The notes below the pieces were generated by a model. That model was given only the letters and a program-made list of their open reading frames with translations, was not told the DNA's origin and did no database searches. From assembly GCA_944322755.1 (NCBI GenBank), contig CALUPY010000015.1, positions 1 to 59,201 of the forward strand: a stretch of DNA of 59,201 nt, read 5' to 3'. A program made the position numbers and the translations under genes. Position 1 is the stretch's first letter; the number at the start of each line of letters is the position of its first letter. This document shows positions 33,181-42,598 of the stretch, in pieces. Origin of the DNA: Candidatus Gastranaerophilales bacterium (GTDB lineage: Bacteria; Cyanobacteriota; Vampirovibrionia; Gastranaerophilales; Gastranaerophilaceae).

Positions 33181-34758
33181 TTGGAAACTAACTATTTTAA
33201 GCTGTTTATGGATGATTTGATAAAGCTTTGGAACGGCTTAGAACTCGGACAAAAATTTGGTATTGTTATACTCAGCGCGATAACACTGGTCGTGACCGGA
33301 TTTTTTATTACAAAATCTCTCGAACCGAACTGGTCAGTTTTGTATTCCGACCTGTCAGAACAGGATTCGATAGCTATCACTGAAAGTTTGAAGAAAAGCG
33401 GATACGCATACAAAGTCAGCAGTGACAAAAAATCAGTACTCGTTCCGGCTGACAAAATTGATGAACTCAGAATATATGTGGCAGAAAACGATCTTATACA
33501 AGATTCCGCACCCGGATTTGAACTACTGGATGATATGCAGCTAGGATCTACCGACTTTAAAAATAAATTGACAAAACAGAGAATCTATCAGGGCGAGCTT
33601 ACCCGCTCTATTGAAAAAATGAACGGTGTAAGAAAAGTCAGAGTGCAGATAGCAGACCCTGAACGCTCCGTTTTTATGGACAAAGATGAATCACCCTCTG
33701 CTTCTGTTATGCTGATACTTGAACCGGGTTACAAATTAAAAACCTCTCAGGTAAAAGCAATAAAGAATCTTGTTGCATATTCGATTCCGAGATTAAAACC
33801 CGAGAAAGTTTTTCTGACTGACCAATCAGGTAACAATCTTTCGGATGAAACAGAGAAAAGCTCAAGTGATATTGAAAGCTACAAAACTAACTTTGAAAAC
33901 CAGACAGCACAAAAAATTCAGGATGTTTTAGACAAAATCGTGGGCAGAGACAATGCTTCCGTTCAGGTAAGCGCTGATATTGATTTTAACAGCACGCGTT
34001 CAACAATTGAAAGCTATATACCGGTAGAAGGCTCTCAGCAAGGAGTTTTAACCTCATCTCAAACCGAGATGGAAAATTATGAAAACCCGAATCCGAACAC
34101 CCCTGGCGCCACAACCGGTACAAACAATCCACCGGCTCCCACGACACAGGCAGGACAGAATAAAAATCTGAATTATCAAAAACAAAAAACAGCTACGAAT
34201 TACAGTGTTTCAAAAGAAGTGAAACAAATAATTTACGCTCCGGGAACGGTAAAAAGAATGACAATTGCCGTTGCTGTAAACAAAATTCTTACAACACAAG
34301 AAAAAGAAGAACTCGAAAAACTGATTATATCGGCAAGCGGTGCTGATTTGAATCGTGGAGATATTATAAACGTTACCAGTCTGCAATTTGCGGCAGTTGA
34401 CGCAAACAAAGCTCAGGAAGCTGCGGTTACAAAAGCTATTGCACAGGAAAAACAGCAAGAAATGGTTGTCAACAAAATCGTTCCTATGTTGATAATCCTG
34501 ATTCTCGGACTTGCAGCACTCTTTGTATTCCGTTCGCTCTTTGGCAAAACAGCTGCAGAGGAAGAATTGGAAGATTACGAAGAAGCGCCTCAAACTATTA
34601 CCGATAATCTGATTGACAAATTTGAAGTAGAATCCCTGCCTCAAATTGAAGCCCGTTTGAATCCGGAACTTGACAAACTTAAAACGGATTTGACCGATAC
34701 AATTATGGCTGACCCGTCAGAAGCAGCAAAAATACTAATCTCTTATATTAAGGACTAA
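33181..34758 (+). CDS. fliF: Flagellar MS-ring protein FliF
   Basis: Forms the MS ring in the inner membrane that anchors rotor and export gate. The 525-residue protein has a first membrane helix at ~27-46 and the YscJ/FliF ring modules (GFELLDDMQLGSTDFKNKL, TRSIEKMNGVRKVRVQIADP). A Pro/Asn/Thr-rich loop lies at ~295-330. A second membrane helix is near 435-455, followed by a C-terminal FliG-binding tail ending in SEAAKILISYIKD. The start is TTG behind GAGGGGAGA. It opens the fliF-fliG-fliH-fliI operon. Confidence 0.96.
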   Translation: METNYFKLFMDDLIKLWNGLELGQKFGIVILSAITLVVTGFFITKSLEPNWSVLYSDLSEQDSIAITESLKKSGYAYKVSSDKKSVLVPADKIDELRIYVAENDLIQDSAPGFELLDDMQLGSTDFKNKLTKQRIYQGELTRSIEKMNGVRKVRVQIADPERSVFMDKDESPSASVMLILEPGYKLKTSQVKAIKNLVAYSIPRLKPEKVFLTDQSGNNLSDETEKSSSDIESYKTNFENQTAQKIQDVLDKIVGRDNASVQVSADIDFNSTRSTIESYIPVEGSQQGVLTSSQTEMENYENPNPNTPGATTGTNNPPAPTTQAGQNKNLNYQKQKTATNYSVSKEVKQIIYAPGTVKRMTIAVAVNKILTTQEKEELEKLIISASGADLNRGDIINVTSLQFAAVDANKAQEAAVTKAIAQEKQQEMVVNKIVPMLIILILGLAALFVFRSLFGKTAAEEELEDYEEAPQTITDNLIDKFEVESLPQIEARLNPELDKLKTDLTDTIMADPSEAAKILISYIKD

Positions 34759-34762
34759 ATAA

Positions 34763-35794
34763 ATGGCAGGAGAAGTTGCATTTACATATGAAACAATGAC
34801 CACAAGGCAAAAAGTAGCAGCACTGCTTATTGCGCTTGGTCCTACTACGGCATCTGAAATTCTTAAAAACATAAAAGAAGAAGAAATTTTGGAACAGCTG
34901 ACGTTTGATATTGCCAGCTTGAACAAAGTTCCTAATGAAATTCTGAATCAAATACTTGAAGAGTTCCACTCTCTTTTTCTGGCCAGCGACTATCTGGCAT
35001 CAGGCGGTACGAATTACGCAAGAACACTGCTGGAAAAAGCTTACGGCGCCGAACAGGCACAGAATATGCTGTCGCGTTTGGTTACGATGTTGACGACTAA
35101 CCCGTTTCAGTTTTTTAATGAAGCTGACCCATCCCAGCTTGCTACGTCGTTTCAGAATGAAAACCCGCAGCTGATTGCGCTTATTCTTGCTTATTTAAAA
35201 CCGGAAAATTCCGCGAAAGTTTTGAACAGTTTGCCGCCGGATGTTCAGGCGCAGGTTGCTTTTAAAATTGCGGATATGAACTCTACAAACCCTGAAATTA
35301 TTTCAGAGATAGAAAAAATTGTGGAAAGCAAATTCTCCTCTGTCGTTGCACAAGACTTTTCTAAAGCCGGCGGTGTCGGTTCTCTTGCGAATATCCTTAA
35401 CCGCTCTGACCGTGCAACAGAGAAAAACGTTCTTGAATATCTTGAGCTTAAAAATCTGGCTCTCGCGGAAGGCGTCAGAGAGCTTATGTTCGTATTTGAA
35501 GATATTATTCAGCTCAAAGACAACGCTATTCAACGTATAATCAGAGAGGTCGATATGAGAGACCTTGCCATTTCACTCAAAGGCGTTAGAGACGAAATTA
35601 AAGAAAAAATATATTCAAATATGTCAGAACGTGCACAGGCAATGCTGAAAGAAGAGCTCGAATACATGGGGCCTGTCCGTGCAAAAGAAGTTCAGGAAAA
35701 ACAAACAAAAATTGTCGGTATCATCCGTGCACTGGAAGCTGCGGGTGAAATCATCATAACCAGAGATTCTCAAGAGGACGAATACATTGAGTAG
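34763..35794 (+). CDS. fliG: Flagellar motor switch protein FliG
   Basis: Rotor protein of the C ring that takes up torque from the stator and couples to FliF. The 343 residues are normal. Visible: RQKVAALLIALGPTTASEIL at the N terminus, ENPQLIALILAYLKPENSA in the middle domain (the usual EHPQ is ENPQ), and the C-terminal charged helix region DIIQLKDNAIQRIIREVDMR with LKGVRDEIKEKI. It starts 4 bases after fliF and overlaps fliH by 8 bases. Confidence 0.97.
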   Translation: MAGEVAFTYETMTTRQKVAALLIALGPTTASEILKNIKEEEILEQLTFDIASLNKVPNEILNQILEEFHSLFLASDYLASGGTNYARTLLEKAYGAEQAQNMLSRLVTMLTTNPFQFFNEADPSQLATSFQNENPQLIALILAYLKPENSAKVLNSLPPDVQAQVAFKIADMNSTNPEIISEIEKIVESKFSSVVAQDFSKAGGVGSLANILNRSDRATEKNVLEYLELKNLALAEGVRELMFVFEDIIQLKDNAIQRIIREVDMRDLAISLKGVRDEIKEKIYSNMSERAQAMLKEELEYMGPVRAKEVQEKQTKIVGIIRALEAAGEIIITRDSQEDEYIE

Positions 35795-36581
35795 AATTGA
35801 AAGCAACAAAATAAATTTCGGAAACTCCTTCACCATTAACACGGAAGGAAATCAGGTTTTAAACAAAGAAGTAGTCGAAGCAAAAAAAATAGCAGAAAAA
35901 ATTGTTGCCGATGCAAAACAAGAAGCGCAGGGAATCATTGCACAGGCGCGAACGCAGGCAGAGAATATTATAAAACAGGCACAGCTTGAAGCGGAATCCC
36001 AGACCGAAACCATAACAGAAGCGGCAAAGGAAGAAGGTTTTAATGCCGGATATTCCGAGGGTAAAGAAAAAATAACGACGGAACTCGAAGACAGAATACA
36101 GAATGTTGATGAGTTTGCAAAGTGCACATTTGAGTTAAAAAATAAAATCATAAAATCTGCACATCTTGATATTTTGGATTTAATTACTGATATTGCCAAA
36201 AAAGTCTGCAAGCAGGAGCTCAGCCAGAATCCGAAAATTTTGAGAACACTCGTTGAAGAATCAATAAACCAGCTTAGCGAAAAAGAAGAAATAACAATCA
36301 TTGCAAATCCTGAAATGATTAACAAACTCTATGCTATTGCTGACGAAATGAAAAGCAAAATACACGGGCTTAAAACTATAAAAATTCAGGAAGACCCTTC
36401 TGTGTCTGCTGACGGCACTATCATAGAGAGCCTTGACTCAAGAATTGATACAAGAATGAGCGGACAGATTGAACAGATTTACCAGAAACTTATAAATGAA
36501 ATGAACTCCGTGCCGGAAGCCGAACTGGCAAATGAAGTCAATGATATGAATTTGAACAATGATAAATTTAACCAGATATAA
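35787..36581 (+). CDS. fliH: Flagellar assembly protein FliH
   Basis: Regulator and stator-like partner of the FliI ATPase. The 264-residue protein has a long Ala/Gln/Glu-rich coiled coil (~30-110, IAEKIVADAKQEAQGIIAQA) and the C-terminal FliH/HrpE domain (~130-250), with VSADGTIIESLDSRIDTR near its end. The start is TTG inside fliG. The end overlaps fliI by 23 bases. Confidence 0.9.
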   Translation: MSRIESNKINFGNSFTINTEGNQVLNKEVVEAKKIAEKIVADAKQEAQGIIAQARTQAENIIKQAQLEAESQTETITEAAKEEGFNAGYSEGKEKITTELEDRIQNVDEFAKCTFELKNKIIKSAHLDILDLITDIAKKVCKQELSQNPKILRTLVEESINQLSEKEEITIIANPEMINKLYAIADEMKSKIHGLKTIKIQEDPSVSADGTIIESLDSRIDTRMSGQIEQIYQKLINEMNSVPEAELANEVNDMNLNNDKFNQI

Positions 36582-37872
36582 AAGAATAATTAATGAAACA
36601 AAACCCTCCGTTGAAGTGGGCAAGGTTACGCAGATTATCGGACTTATCATAGAATCTGACGGCCCGAAAGCCAGTATCGGAGACCTTTGCTATATTTATA
36701 ACGACCTGAATGACAAACCTATGTGGGCAGAGGTCGTAGGTTTTAAGACAAAAAAACTTCTTCTTATGCCGCTGGGGTCAATGGATGGTTTGCGCCCCGG
36801 CGCTATTGTGACAAATACGGGTGCCCCCATGCAAATAAAAGTCGGTCCGCAGCTTATAGGACGTGTTTTGGATGGACTCGGGCAGCCTATTGATACTCTC
36901 GGAGATGTTAACACTGAAACTACATATTCGACACATGCTGAAATAATAAATCCTCTTAACAGACAGCTTATAAGAACTCCTTTGTCTCTCGGAATCAGAG
37001 CGATAGACGGATTTATAACAGCAGGTAAAGGACAAAGACTAGGTGTTTTTGCGGGTTCAGGGGTAGGGAAAAGTACGACGCTTGCTATGATGGCAAAAAA
37101 TACGAATGCCGACCTGAATGTTATAGCCCTGATTGGAGAACGCGGCAGAGAGGTCAGAGAGTTTATTGAGAGTACGCTGGGACCCGAGGGAATGAAGCGT
37201 TCAATTGTTGTTGTTGCCACTTCAGAGCAGCCGTCTCTTGTAAAAATCAAAGCAGGCTTCGTTGCAACGGCAATTGCCGAGTATTTCAGAGACCAGGGAA
37301 AAGACGTACTGTTTATGCTGGACAGTGTTACCCGTATTGCAATGGCACAGAGAGAAGTCGGACTTGCCGTCGGAGAACCCCCTGCAACAAGAGGATACAC
37401 TCCGTCTGTATTTGCGCTTATGCCCAAACTTCTTGAACGCGCCGGAAGCAACGAATACGGAACAATCACAGGACTGTACACAGTACTTGTTGAAGGCGAC
37501 GACTTTAATGAACCTATCTCGGATACGGCGAGAAGTATCTTGGACGGTCACATTATGCTCTCAAGAGACCTTGCCCACAAAAACCATTATCCGGCTGTTG
37601 ACGTTTTAGAGAGCATTAGCCGTGTAATGAAGGAAGTTACCACAAAAGAACACATTAAAGCAGCCGGAAAAATAAGAAACCTTCTCGCTGCATACAAAAA
37701 GAATGAAGATTTAATCAATATCGGTGCTTATGTGAACGGAAGCGATCCAGTTACGGACAAAGCCATAAAATATATGGATGATATAAACGCATTTTTGCAG
37801 CAGTCTATTGATGAAAAAACTGCCTATGATGAAACGGTGGACAAACTTATATCTATTGCGGAAAAAGTCTGA
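36559..37872 (+). CDS. fliI: Flagellum-specific ATPase FliI
   Basis: ATPase of the flagellar export apparatus, related to F1-beta. The 437-residue protein has Walker A GVFAGSGVGKSTTL, GERGREVREFIE, Walker B VLFMLDSVTRIAMAQRE, and GEPPATRGYTPSVFALMPKL. The N-terminal beta-barrel starts with MINLTRYKRIINETKPS. Its stop codon directly abuts the end of the convergent alr gene, so no fliJ follows. Confidence 0.96.
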   Translation: MINLTRYKRIINETKPSVEVGKVTQIIGLIIESDGPKASIGDLCYIYNDLNDKPMWAEVVGFKTKKLLLMPLGSMDGLRPGAIVTNTGAPMQIKVGPQLIGRVLDGLGQPIDTLGDVNTETTYSTHAEIINPLNRQLIRTPLSLGIRAIDGFITAGKGQRLGVFAGSGVGKSTTLAMMAKNTNADLNVIALIGERGREVREFIESTLGPEGMKRSIVVVATSEQPSLVKIKAGFVATAIAEYFRDQGKDVLFMLDSVTRIAMAQREVGLAVGEPPATRGYTPSVFALMPKLLERAGSNEYGTITGLYTVLVEGDDFNEPISDTARSILDGHIMLSRDLAHKNHYPAVDVLESISRVMKEVTTKEHIKAAGKIRNLLAAYKKNEDLINIGAYVNGSDPVTDKAIKYMDDINAFLQQSIDEKTAYDETVDKLISIAEKV

Positions 37873-39003
37873 TTATCTGGTGTAAACACGGGCAAGACGA
37901 ACTTTAAGCGCGCATGTGAGTTCGTAATTTATTGTACCTAAAATATTTGCCCATTCGTCAACGGAAATAAATTCAGCTCCGTCCTGTCCCAATAATGTTA
38001 TAATATCGCCATCATTTACATCACAGCCTGAAACATCGAACATCATTTGATCCATGGTAATATTTCCGATTTGTTTAACCTTTCTGCCGTTAATAATGCC
38101 ATATATTTTATTTGAAAGTTTTCTTGAAACGCCGTCCGCATAGCCTATAGGAATAGTTGCAATCTTTGTCGGCGCAGGTGTGATAAATGTATGTGAATAG
38201 CTGACGCCTTCGTCCTTTTCCGCTTTGTGTATGTTAGTAATTCGTCCTCTCAAAGAGATTGCCTGATGTAAAACCGGCGCTACAACGCCTTTGGGCAAAT
38301 CCGGCTGTAGACCGTAAATTCCAATGCCCACACGAGCCATATTGTATTCCATATAGTCATAAGAAATGACAGCAGCCGTATTGCAGCAATGAATCAAAAG
38401 CCCTTTTGTGTCAACATTATCCACTACGCTTCTGAACTTTTTGTACTGTTCTTCTGTTCTGTCTTCTTCTTCTGCGCTTGCAAAATGCGTAAATATGCCC
38501 TCAAGCTCAATAAAATCACACTTCTGTATATTTTTAATATATTCAACAGCCCTGTCGGGTCTGACTCCTATACGATTCATGCCCGTATCTATTTTTACAT
38601 GAACTTTTGGTTTAATTTTTGTTTTTTCATAAGAAAGTCTGCAAGCCTCAATATGTTCGTCAGAAAAGACAGATATAGAAATATTGTTGGTCGCTGCCCA
38701 ATCCACAGCCCACACAGGCACTGCACCGAGTACAAGAATAGGCGCTTCAATTTTTGCCTCCCTTAACTGCATGCCTTCATCAATCGATGCTACGCCGAGA
38801 AAATCAACCCCTGACGCCAAAAGAATCGGCGCAATCATAACCGCGCCATGCCCGTATGCATCAGCCTTTACGACCGCAAAAAGTTTTGCACCGGGTTTTA
38901 AATACTTTTTAAATTCCAGAATATTTTTTTCAATACTGTCGAGATTTATCTCAACCCACGCGTCACGGCGGGTGTTTAAATAAGAAGCACGATTGAATTG
39001 CAT
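37873..39003 (-). CDS. alr: Alanine racemase
   Basis: PLP enzyme making D-alanine for peptidoglycan. The 376-residue protein has the PLP lysine block FAVVKADAYGHGA. The catalytic tyrosine loop is GVSYSHTFITP, and GYADGVSR and GNITMDQMMFDVSG also match the family. The start follows a GGAAAAG-type site. It ends base-to-base against fliI, leaving no room for a terminator between the two. Confidence 0.96.
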   Translation of the reverse strand: MQFNRASYLNTRRDAWVEINLDSIEKNILEFKKYLKPGAKLFAVVKADAYGHGAVMIAPILLASGVDFLGVASIDEGMQLREAKIEAPILVLGAVPVWAVDWAATNNISISVFSDEHIEACRLSYEKTKIKPKVHVKIDTGMNRIGVRPDRAVEYIKNIQKCDFIELEGIFTHFASAEEEDRTEEQYKKFRSVVDNVDTKGLLIHCCNTAAVISYDYMEYNMARVGIGIYGLQPDLPKGVVAPVLHQAISLRGRITNIHKAEKDEGVSYSHTFITPAPTKIATIPIGYADGVSRKLSNKIYGIINGRKVKQIGNITMDQMMFDVSGCDVNDGDIITLLGQDGAEFISVDEWANILGTINYELTCALKVRLARVYTR

Positions 39004-39104
39004 TTTGTCTTTTCCTTTTTGATTTATGCTATTACATTTTATATCAAAAGAACAATTTAGTGTTATGATTTGGAATTTTCAAAAAATTGTAGTAATATAC
39101 TTAT

Positions 39105-40187
39105 ATGGATAAAATTAGTAGAGAAAATGATATAAAAACGGAGTTAATTAAAAAAATAGAAGCTGAACCTGAAAATCAGGGAAATTATATTGAGCTTGGA
39201 AAATTTTACATACTCCACAAATTGTATAAAGAAGCGCTTGAGGTTTACGAAAAACTCCTCAAAATTAATCCGAACGAAGTTCAGGCTCTCATTAATGCAG
39301 GCAGCCTTTACTTTTATTTTGAAGATATAAATAAATCGATAAACTACTATACACGTGCATCAGAGCTGGAAACAGAAAATTTTTCAATTCATCTGAATCT
39401 CGGAAATGCTTATGCAGAACTCGGAAACTTTACGCTTGCAATGCAAAATTATGTAAAAGCACTTGAAATTAATCCGGACAATGCGCAGTTGTACAACGCA
39501 ATCGGACTTTTGTATCAGGATAACAAGGACTATATTTCAGCAAACATCTATTATGACAAGGCAATTGCTCTGAATCCGGATGATCCTGAAAACTATATCA
39601 GCAAAGCAAGTGTGCTTATGAGCATGCATCTTTACACTGATGCAATTACTGCGCTGAAAAAAGCAATGAAAGCGGATCCGACAAACTCAAAAGCGTGTCT
39701 GTGCATAGCGAACTCATATTCGTCCATAAGGGACTTTGCAAATGCAGAAAAATATTTCAATAAATGCTATGAATTGGATCCAAAATTCTATCAGGTTTAT
39801 GTATGCCATGGTATAAGCTATTCAGACGCAGGTAAAACTGATATGGCTCTGAAAAAATATGAAGAAGCTATTTCCGTGAACCCTGATATGCCGAATGCTT
39901 ACTTATTAATAGCAAGTATTTATGTTGAACAGTCGAAACTAAAAGAAGCTGTTGAACTGTACGAAAAAGCAGCTTCATTAAAACCTGATGATGCTAAGAC
40001 CTACACTTTTATCGGCAATACATATTTTATGATGGACAATCTTGAAAAAGCTATCCAGACATACAGAAAAGCCATAAATATAGATAGTAAAAATCAGGAA
40101 AACAAACTTGTTTACCTTGATATGGTTCAGGATTACATCAAAAGAAAAGAAGAAAAAGAAAAAGAAAAATCAAAAGTAAAAAAATAA
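39105..40187 (+). CDS. TPR-repeat protein
   Basis: A 360-residue protein built almost wholly of ~9 tetratricopeptide repeats (YKEALEVYEKLLKINPNEVQ, NFTLAMQNYVKALEINPDNA and so on). It ends in a strongly basic/acidic tail (KRKEEKEKEKSK). No signal peptide or enzymatic domain. It is probably a scaffold, partner unknown. The next gene starts 17 bases downstream. Confidence 0.88.
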   Translation: MDKISRENDIKTELIKKIEAEPENQGNYIELGKFYILHKLYKEALEVYEKLLKINPNEVQALINAGSLYFYFEDINKSINYYTRASELETENFSIHLNLGNAYAELGNFTLAMQNYVKALEINPDNAQLYNAIGLLYQDNKDYISANIYYDKAIALNPDDPENYISKASVLMSMHLYTDAITALKKAMKADPTNSKACLCIANSYSSIRDFANAEKYFNKCYELDPKFYQVYVCHGISYSDAGKTDMALKKYEEAISVNPDMPNAYLLIASIYVEQSKLKEAVELYEKAASLKPDDAKTYTFIGNTYFMMDNLEKAIQTYRKAINIDSKNQENKLVYLDMVQDYIKRKEEKEKEKSKVKK

Positions 40188-40204
40188 ACTGCCGGAGCAA
40201 AAAA

Positions 40205-40636
40205 TTGTCAAACTTTTATAGTAACAATACCAGCTATTACAATCCAGCACCGATTGAAAGAATCGTGGCAATGCTTACATATCTGAATTGCTGGATTGGA
40301 TTTATATGGCTGATTATTGCGGCAATTTTAAAAAAAGAAATAAAACCTTTCATGAGATATCACATTTTTCAGTCGATTTTCATTGCTTTTGCGCTGTTTA
40401 TAATCCAGATGGGTTTAAGTCTGTTGTTAAGTATTATTGATTTTGTACCGGTTGTTAACAGAATAGTTAATATTATTTTTGGATTTTTTACAACTAATTT
40501 ACAGATATTTTTCGGATATTCCGTAATTCAGACATTTATTTTTCTGATTCTCCTATATCTTGCTATTGGAGCGGTTTTTGGAAAATATTCATATCTTCCT
40601 GTGGTTTCTGATATAATTAAACAGAACGTTAGATAA
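40205..40636 (+). CDS. Tic20-like small membrane protein
   Basis: A 143-residue protein with about four membrane helices. The segment IERIVAMLTYLNCWIGFIW followed by IKPFMRYHIFQSIFIAFALF resembles the start and the FxRFNxxQA block of the Tic20/Ycf60 family of cyanobacteria and plastids. The role of bacterial members is unclear. The start is TTG with GCCGGAG upstream. It lies between a TPR gene and metY on the same strand. Confidence 0.7.
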   Translation: MSNFYSNNTSYYNPAPIERIVAMLTYLNCWIGFIWLIIAAILKKEIKPFMRYHIFQSIFIAFALFIIQMGLSLLLSIIDFVPVVNRIVNIIFGFFTTNLQIFFGYSVIQTFIFLILLYLAIGAVFGKYSYLPVVSDIIKQNVR

Positions 40637-40652
40637 TAGGGAAAGAAGTTAA

Positions 40653-41915
40653 ATGAAGTTTGATACAATTCTGGTTCAAGGTGCACACAAAGCCAAAAAT
40701 AACAGACACTGCATTCCTGTACCGATTTACCAGACAACTGCATTTGATTTTGATAATGTTCAGTATGCTGCGGATTTATTCGACTTAAAAACTGAAGGGG
40801 ATATTTATACACGTATTTCAAATCCGACCACTCAGGTGCTTGAAGAAAGAATTGCAATGCTCGAAGGCGGAGTCGGCGCGCTTGCGGTTTCTTCCGGTCA
40901 ATCAGCAGCTCTTATCTCTGTATTGAATATTGCCCAGGTAGGTGATGAAGTAGTTGCGTCCTCTACCTTGTACGGCGGAACCTTCAATTTGCTCGGTAGC
41001 ACTCTCAAAAAACTCGGAATCAAAACAATTTTTGTAGAATCAGAAAACCCTGAAGATTACCAAAAAGCAATAACTGAAAAAACAAAATGTATTTTTACTG
41101 AAACTGTAGGCAACCCGAAACTTAACGTTTCAGACATTGAAGCTCTTGCAAACGTTGCGCACGCAAACGGTATTCCTTTAATTGTAGACAATACCGTGCC
41201 TTCCCCGTATTTATTCAGACCGTTTGAGTTTGGTGCTGACATTGTCATGCATTCCACAACAAAATATATCTCCGGACACGGGAATGCAATGGGCGGAATT
41301 ATTGTAGATTCAGGAAAATTTGACTGGAAAAAGTCCGGAAAATTTGCCTGCTTTACAGAGCCAGATGAAAGTTATCACGGTACGATATATACAAAAGACT
41401 TTGGTGCTGCCGCATATATTGTAAAAGCAAGAGCCCAGCTTTTAAGAGATTTGGGTACTTGTATGAGTCCGTTTAACGCTTATTTAACACTCATTGGGCT
41501 TGAAACTCTTCATCTTAGAATGCAAAGACACTGTGATTCTGCTTTGAAAATTGCAAAATTTTTAGAAACCCATCCTGCAATTTCATGGGTTAACTATCCC
41601 GGTCTTGAATCCAGTAAATACTATCCGCTTGTTAAAAAATATATGCCTAAAGGTGCATCATCTATCGTTAGTTTTGGATTAAAAGGCGGAAAAGAAGCTG
41701 GTATAAAATTTATTGAAAAGGCAAAATTGCTTATACACGCTACGAATATAGGCGACTCCAGAAGTATTATCACATATCCTGCACTCACGACCCACAGGCA
41801 GATGAACTCGGAACAGTTGGAAGCATGCGGTATTTCAGACAATTTTATGCGTCTTTCTGTCGGGCTGGAGGATGCAGATGATATAATTGAAGATTTGAAT
41901 CAATCATTAGAATAG
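40653..41915 (+). CDS. metY: O-acetylhomoserine sulfhydrylase
   Basis: A PLP enzyme of 420 residues that makes homocysteine from O-acetylhomoserine and sulfide. Family motifs: HCIPVPIYQTTAFDFD, YTRISNPTTQVLEERIAMLEGG, ETVGNPKLNVSDI, and the PLP lysine in MHSTTKYISGHGNAMGG. The C-terminal MRLSVGLEDADDIIEDL is also typical. The length and the ~60-residue insertion around 225-285 fit MetY better than MetB/MetC. It starts 16 bases after the Tic20-like gene. Confidence 0.94.
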   Translation: MKFDTILVQGAHKAKNNRHCIPVPIYQTTAFDFDNVQYAADLFDLKTEGDIYTRISNPTTQVLEERIAMLEGGVGALAVSSGQSAALISVLNIAQVGDEVVASSTLYGGTFNLLGSTLKKLGIKTIFVESENPEDYQKAITEKTKCIFTETVGNPKLNVSDIEALANVAHANGIPLIVDNTVPSPYLFRPFEFGADIVMHSTTKYISGHGNAMGGIIVDSGKFDWKKSGKFACFTEPDESYHGTIYTKDFGAAAYIVKARAQLLRDLGTCMSPFNAYLTLIGLETLHLRMQRHCDSALKIAKFLETHPAISWVNYPGLESSKYYPLVKKYMPKGASSIVSFGLKGGKEAGIKFIEKAKLLIHATNIGDSRSIITYPALTTHRQMNSEQLEACGISDNFMRLSVGLEDADDIIEDLNQSLE

Positions 41916-41926
41916 AGAGGATGAAA

Positions 41927-42448
41927 ATGACTAACTACGTTGCAGAAAAAATCAGGGATATAAAAGATTTTCCAAAAGAAGGTATAGTTTTTCGCGATAT
42001 TACAACCGCAATTAAAGATGCCAAAGCGCTTAAACTTATCATCGATTTTTTGACAACCCAATTTGAAAACAAAAATATAGACTATGTAGTGGGTATTGAA
42101 TCAAGAGGTTTCATCTTTGGCTCTGCCCTTGCATACAATCTAGGTGCCGGACTTGTCTTAATCAGAAAACCGGGTAAACTGCCTGCAGAAACTATTTCTC
42201 AGGAGTATGCTCTTGAATATGGAACAGATAAAATAGAAATGCATGCTGATGCTGTAGAAGCAGGAAAAAATGTTTTGATTATAGACGACCTTCTTGCGAC
42301 AGGCGGTACAGTGGACGCAAGTATAAAATTGTTGAAACAAACAGGAGCAAATATTATAGGCGCTGCATTTGTAATAGAACTTACGGAACTAAAAGGAAGA
42401 GCAAGACTGCCAAAAGATATTGAAATCGTTTCTATGATTAAATACTAA
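41927..42448 (+). CDS. apt: Adenine phosphoribosyltransferase
   Basis: Salvages adenine with PRPP to give AMP. About 173 residues, with DFPKEGIVFRDIT, the IESRGFIFGSALAY block and the PRPP motif VLIIDDLLATGGTV. I start at the second ATG because AGAGAGG lies 6 bases ahead of it; the first ATG (41921) would abut that site. It lies 11 bases after metY. Confidence 0.95.
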   Translation: MTNYVAEKIRDIKDFPKEGIVFRDITTAIKDAKALKLIIDFLTTQFENKNIDYVVGIESRGFIFGSALAYNLGAGLVLIRKPGKLPAETISQEYALEYGTDKIEMHADAVEAGKNVLIIDDLLATGGTVDASIKLLKQTGANIIGAAFVIELTELKGRARLPKDIEIVSMIKY

Positions 42449-42480
42449 AAAACCATCCGGCAGGATACCCAAAATATACG

Positions 42481-42598
42481 AGCCTGTTTTGGCATTAAGA
42501 ATTTGCAAGTATGCACATTTTTGTAATGCAAAATTCTTTGCTGCTGTTATGTCATTATTCATCAGTTTATTTGCTTGTATAAGATTGAAAAACAGGCT
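42481..42598. repeat. Nested inverted repeats between apt and rsmD
   Basis: Outer arms AGCCTGTTTT (42481-42490) and AAAACAGGCT (42589-42598). Inner arms AAGAATTTGCA (42497-42507) and TGCAAAATTCTT (42527-42538). The outer right arm reaches the rsmD stop codon. It may act as a bidirectional terminator, a small palindromic element or an RNA; no T-run follows the inner stem. Confidence 0.55.

Noticed and set aside
36696-37481. 261-residue minus-strand open frame inside fliI
   Set aside because: Shadow frame opposite a clearly conserved ATPase gene, with no ribosome site or domain.
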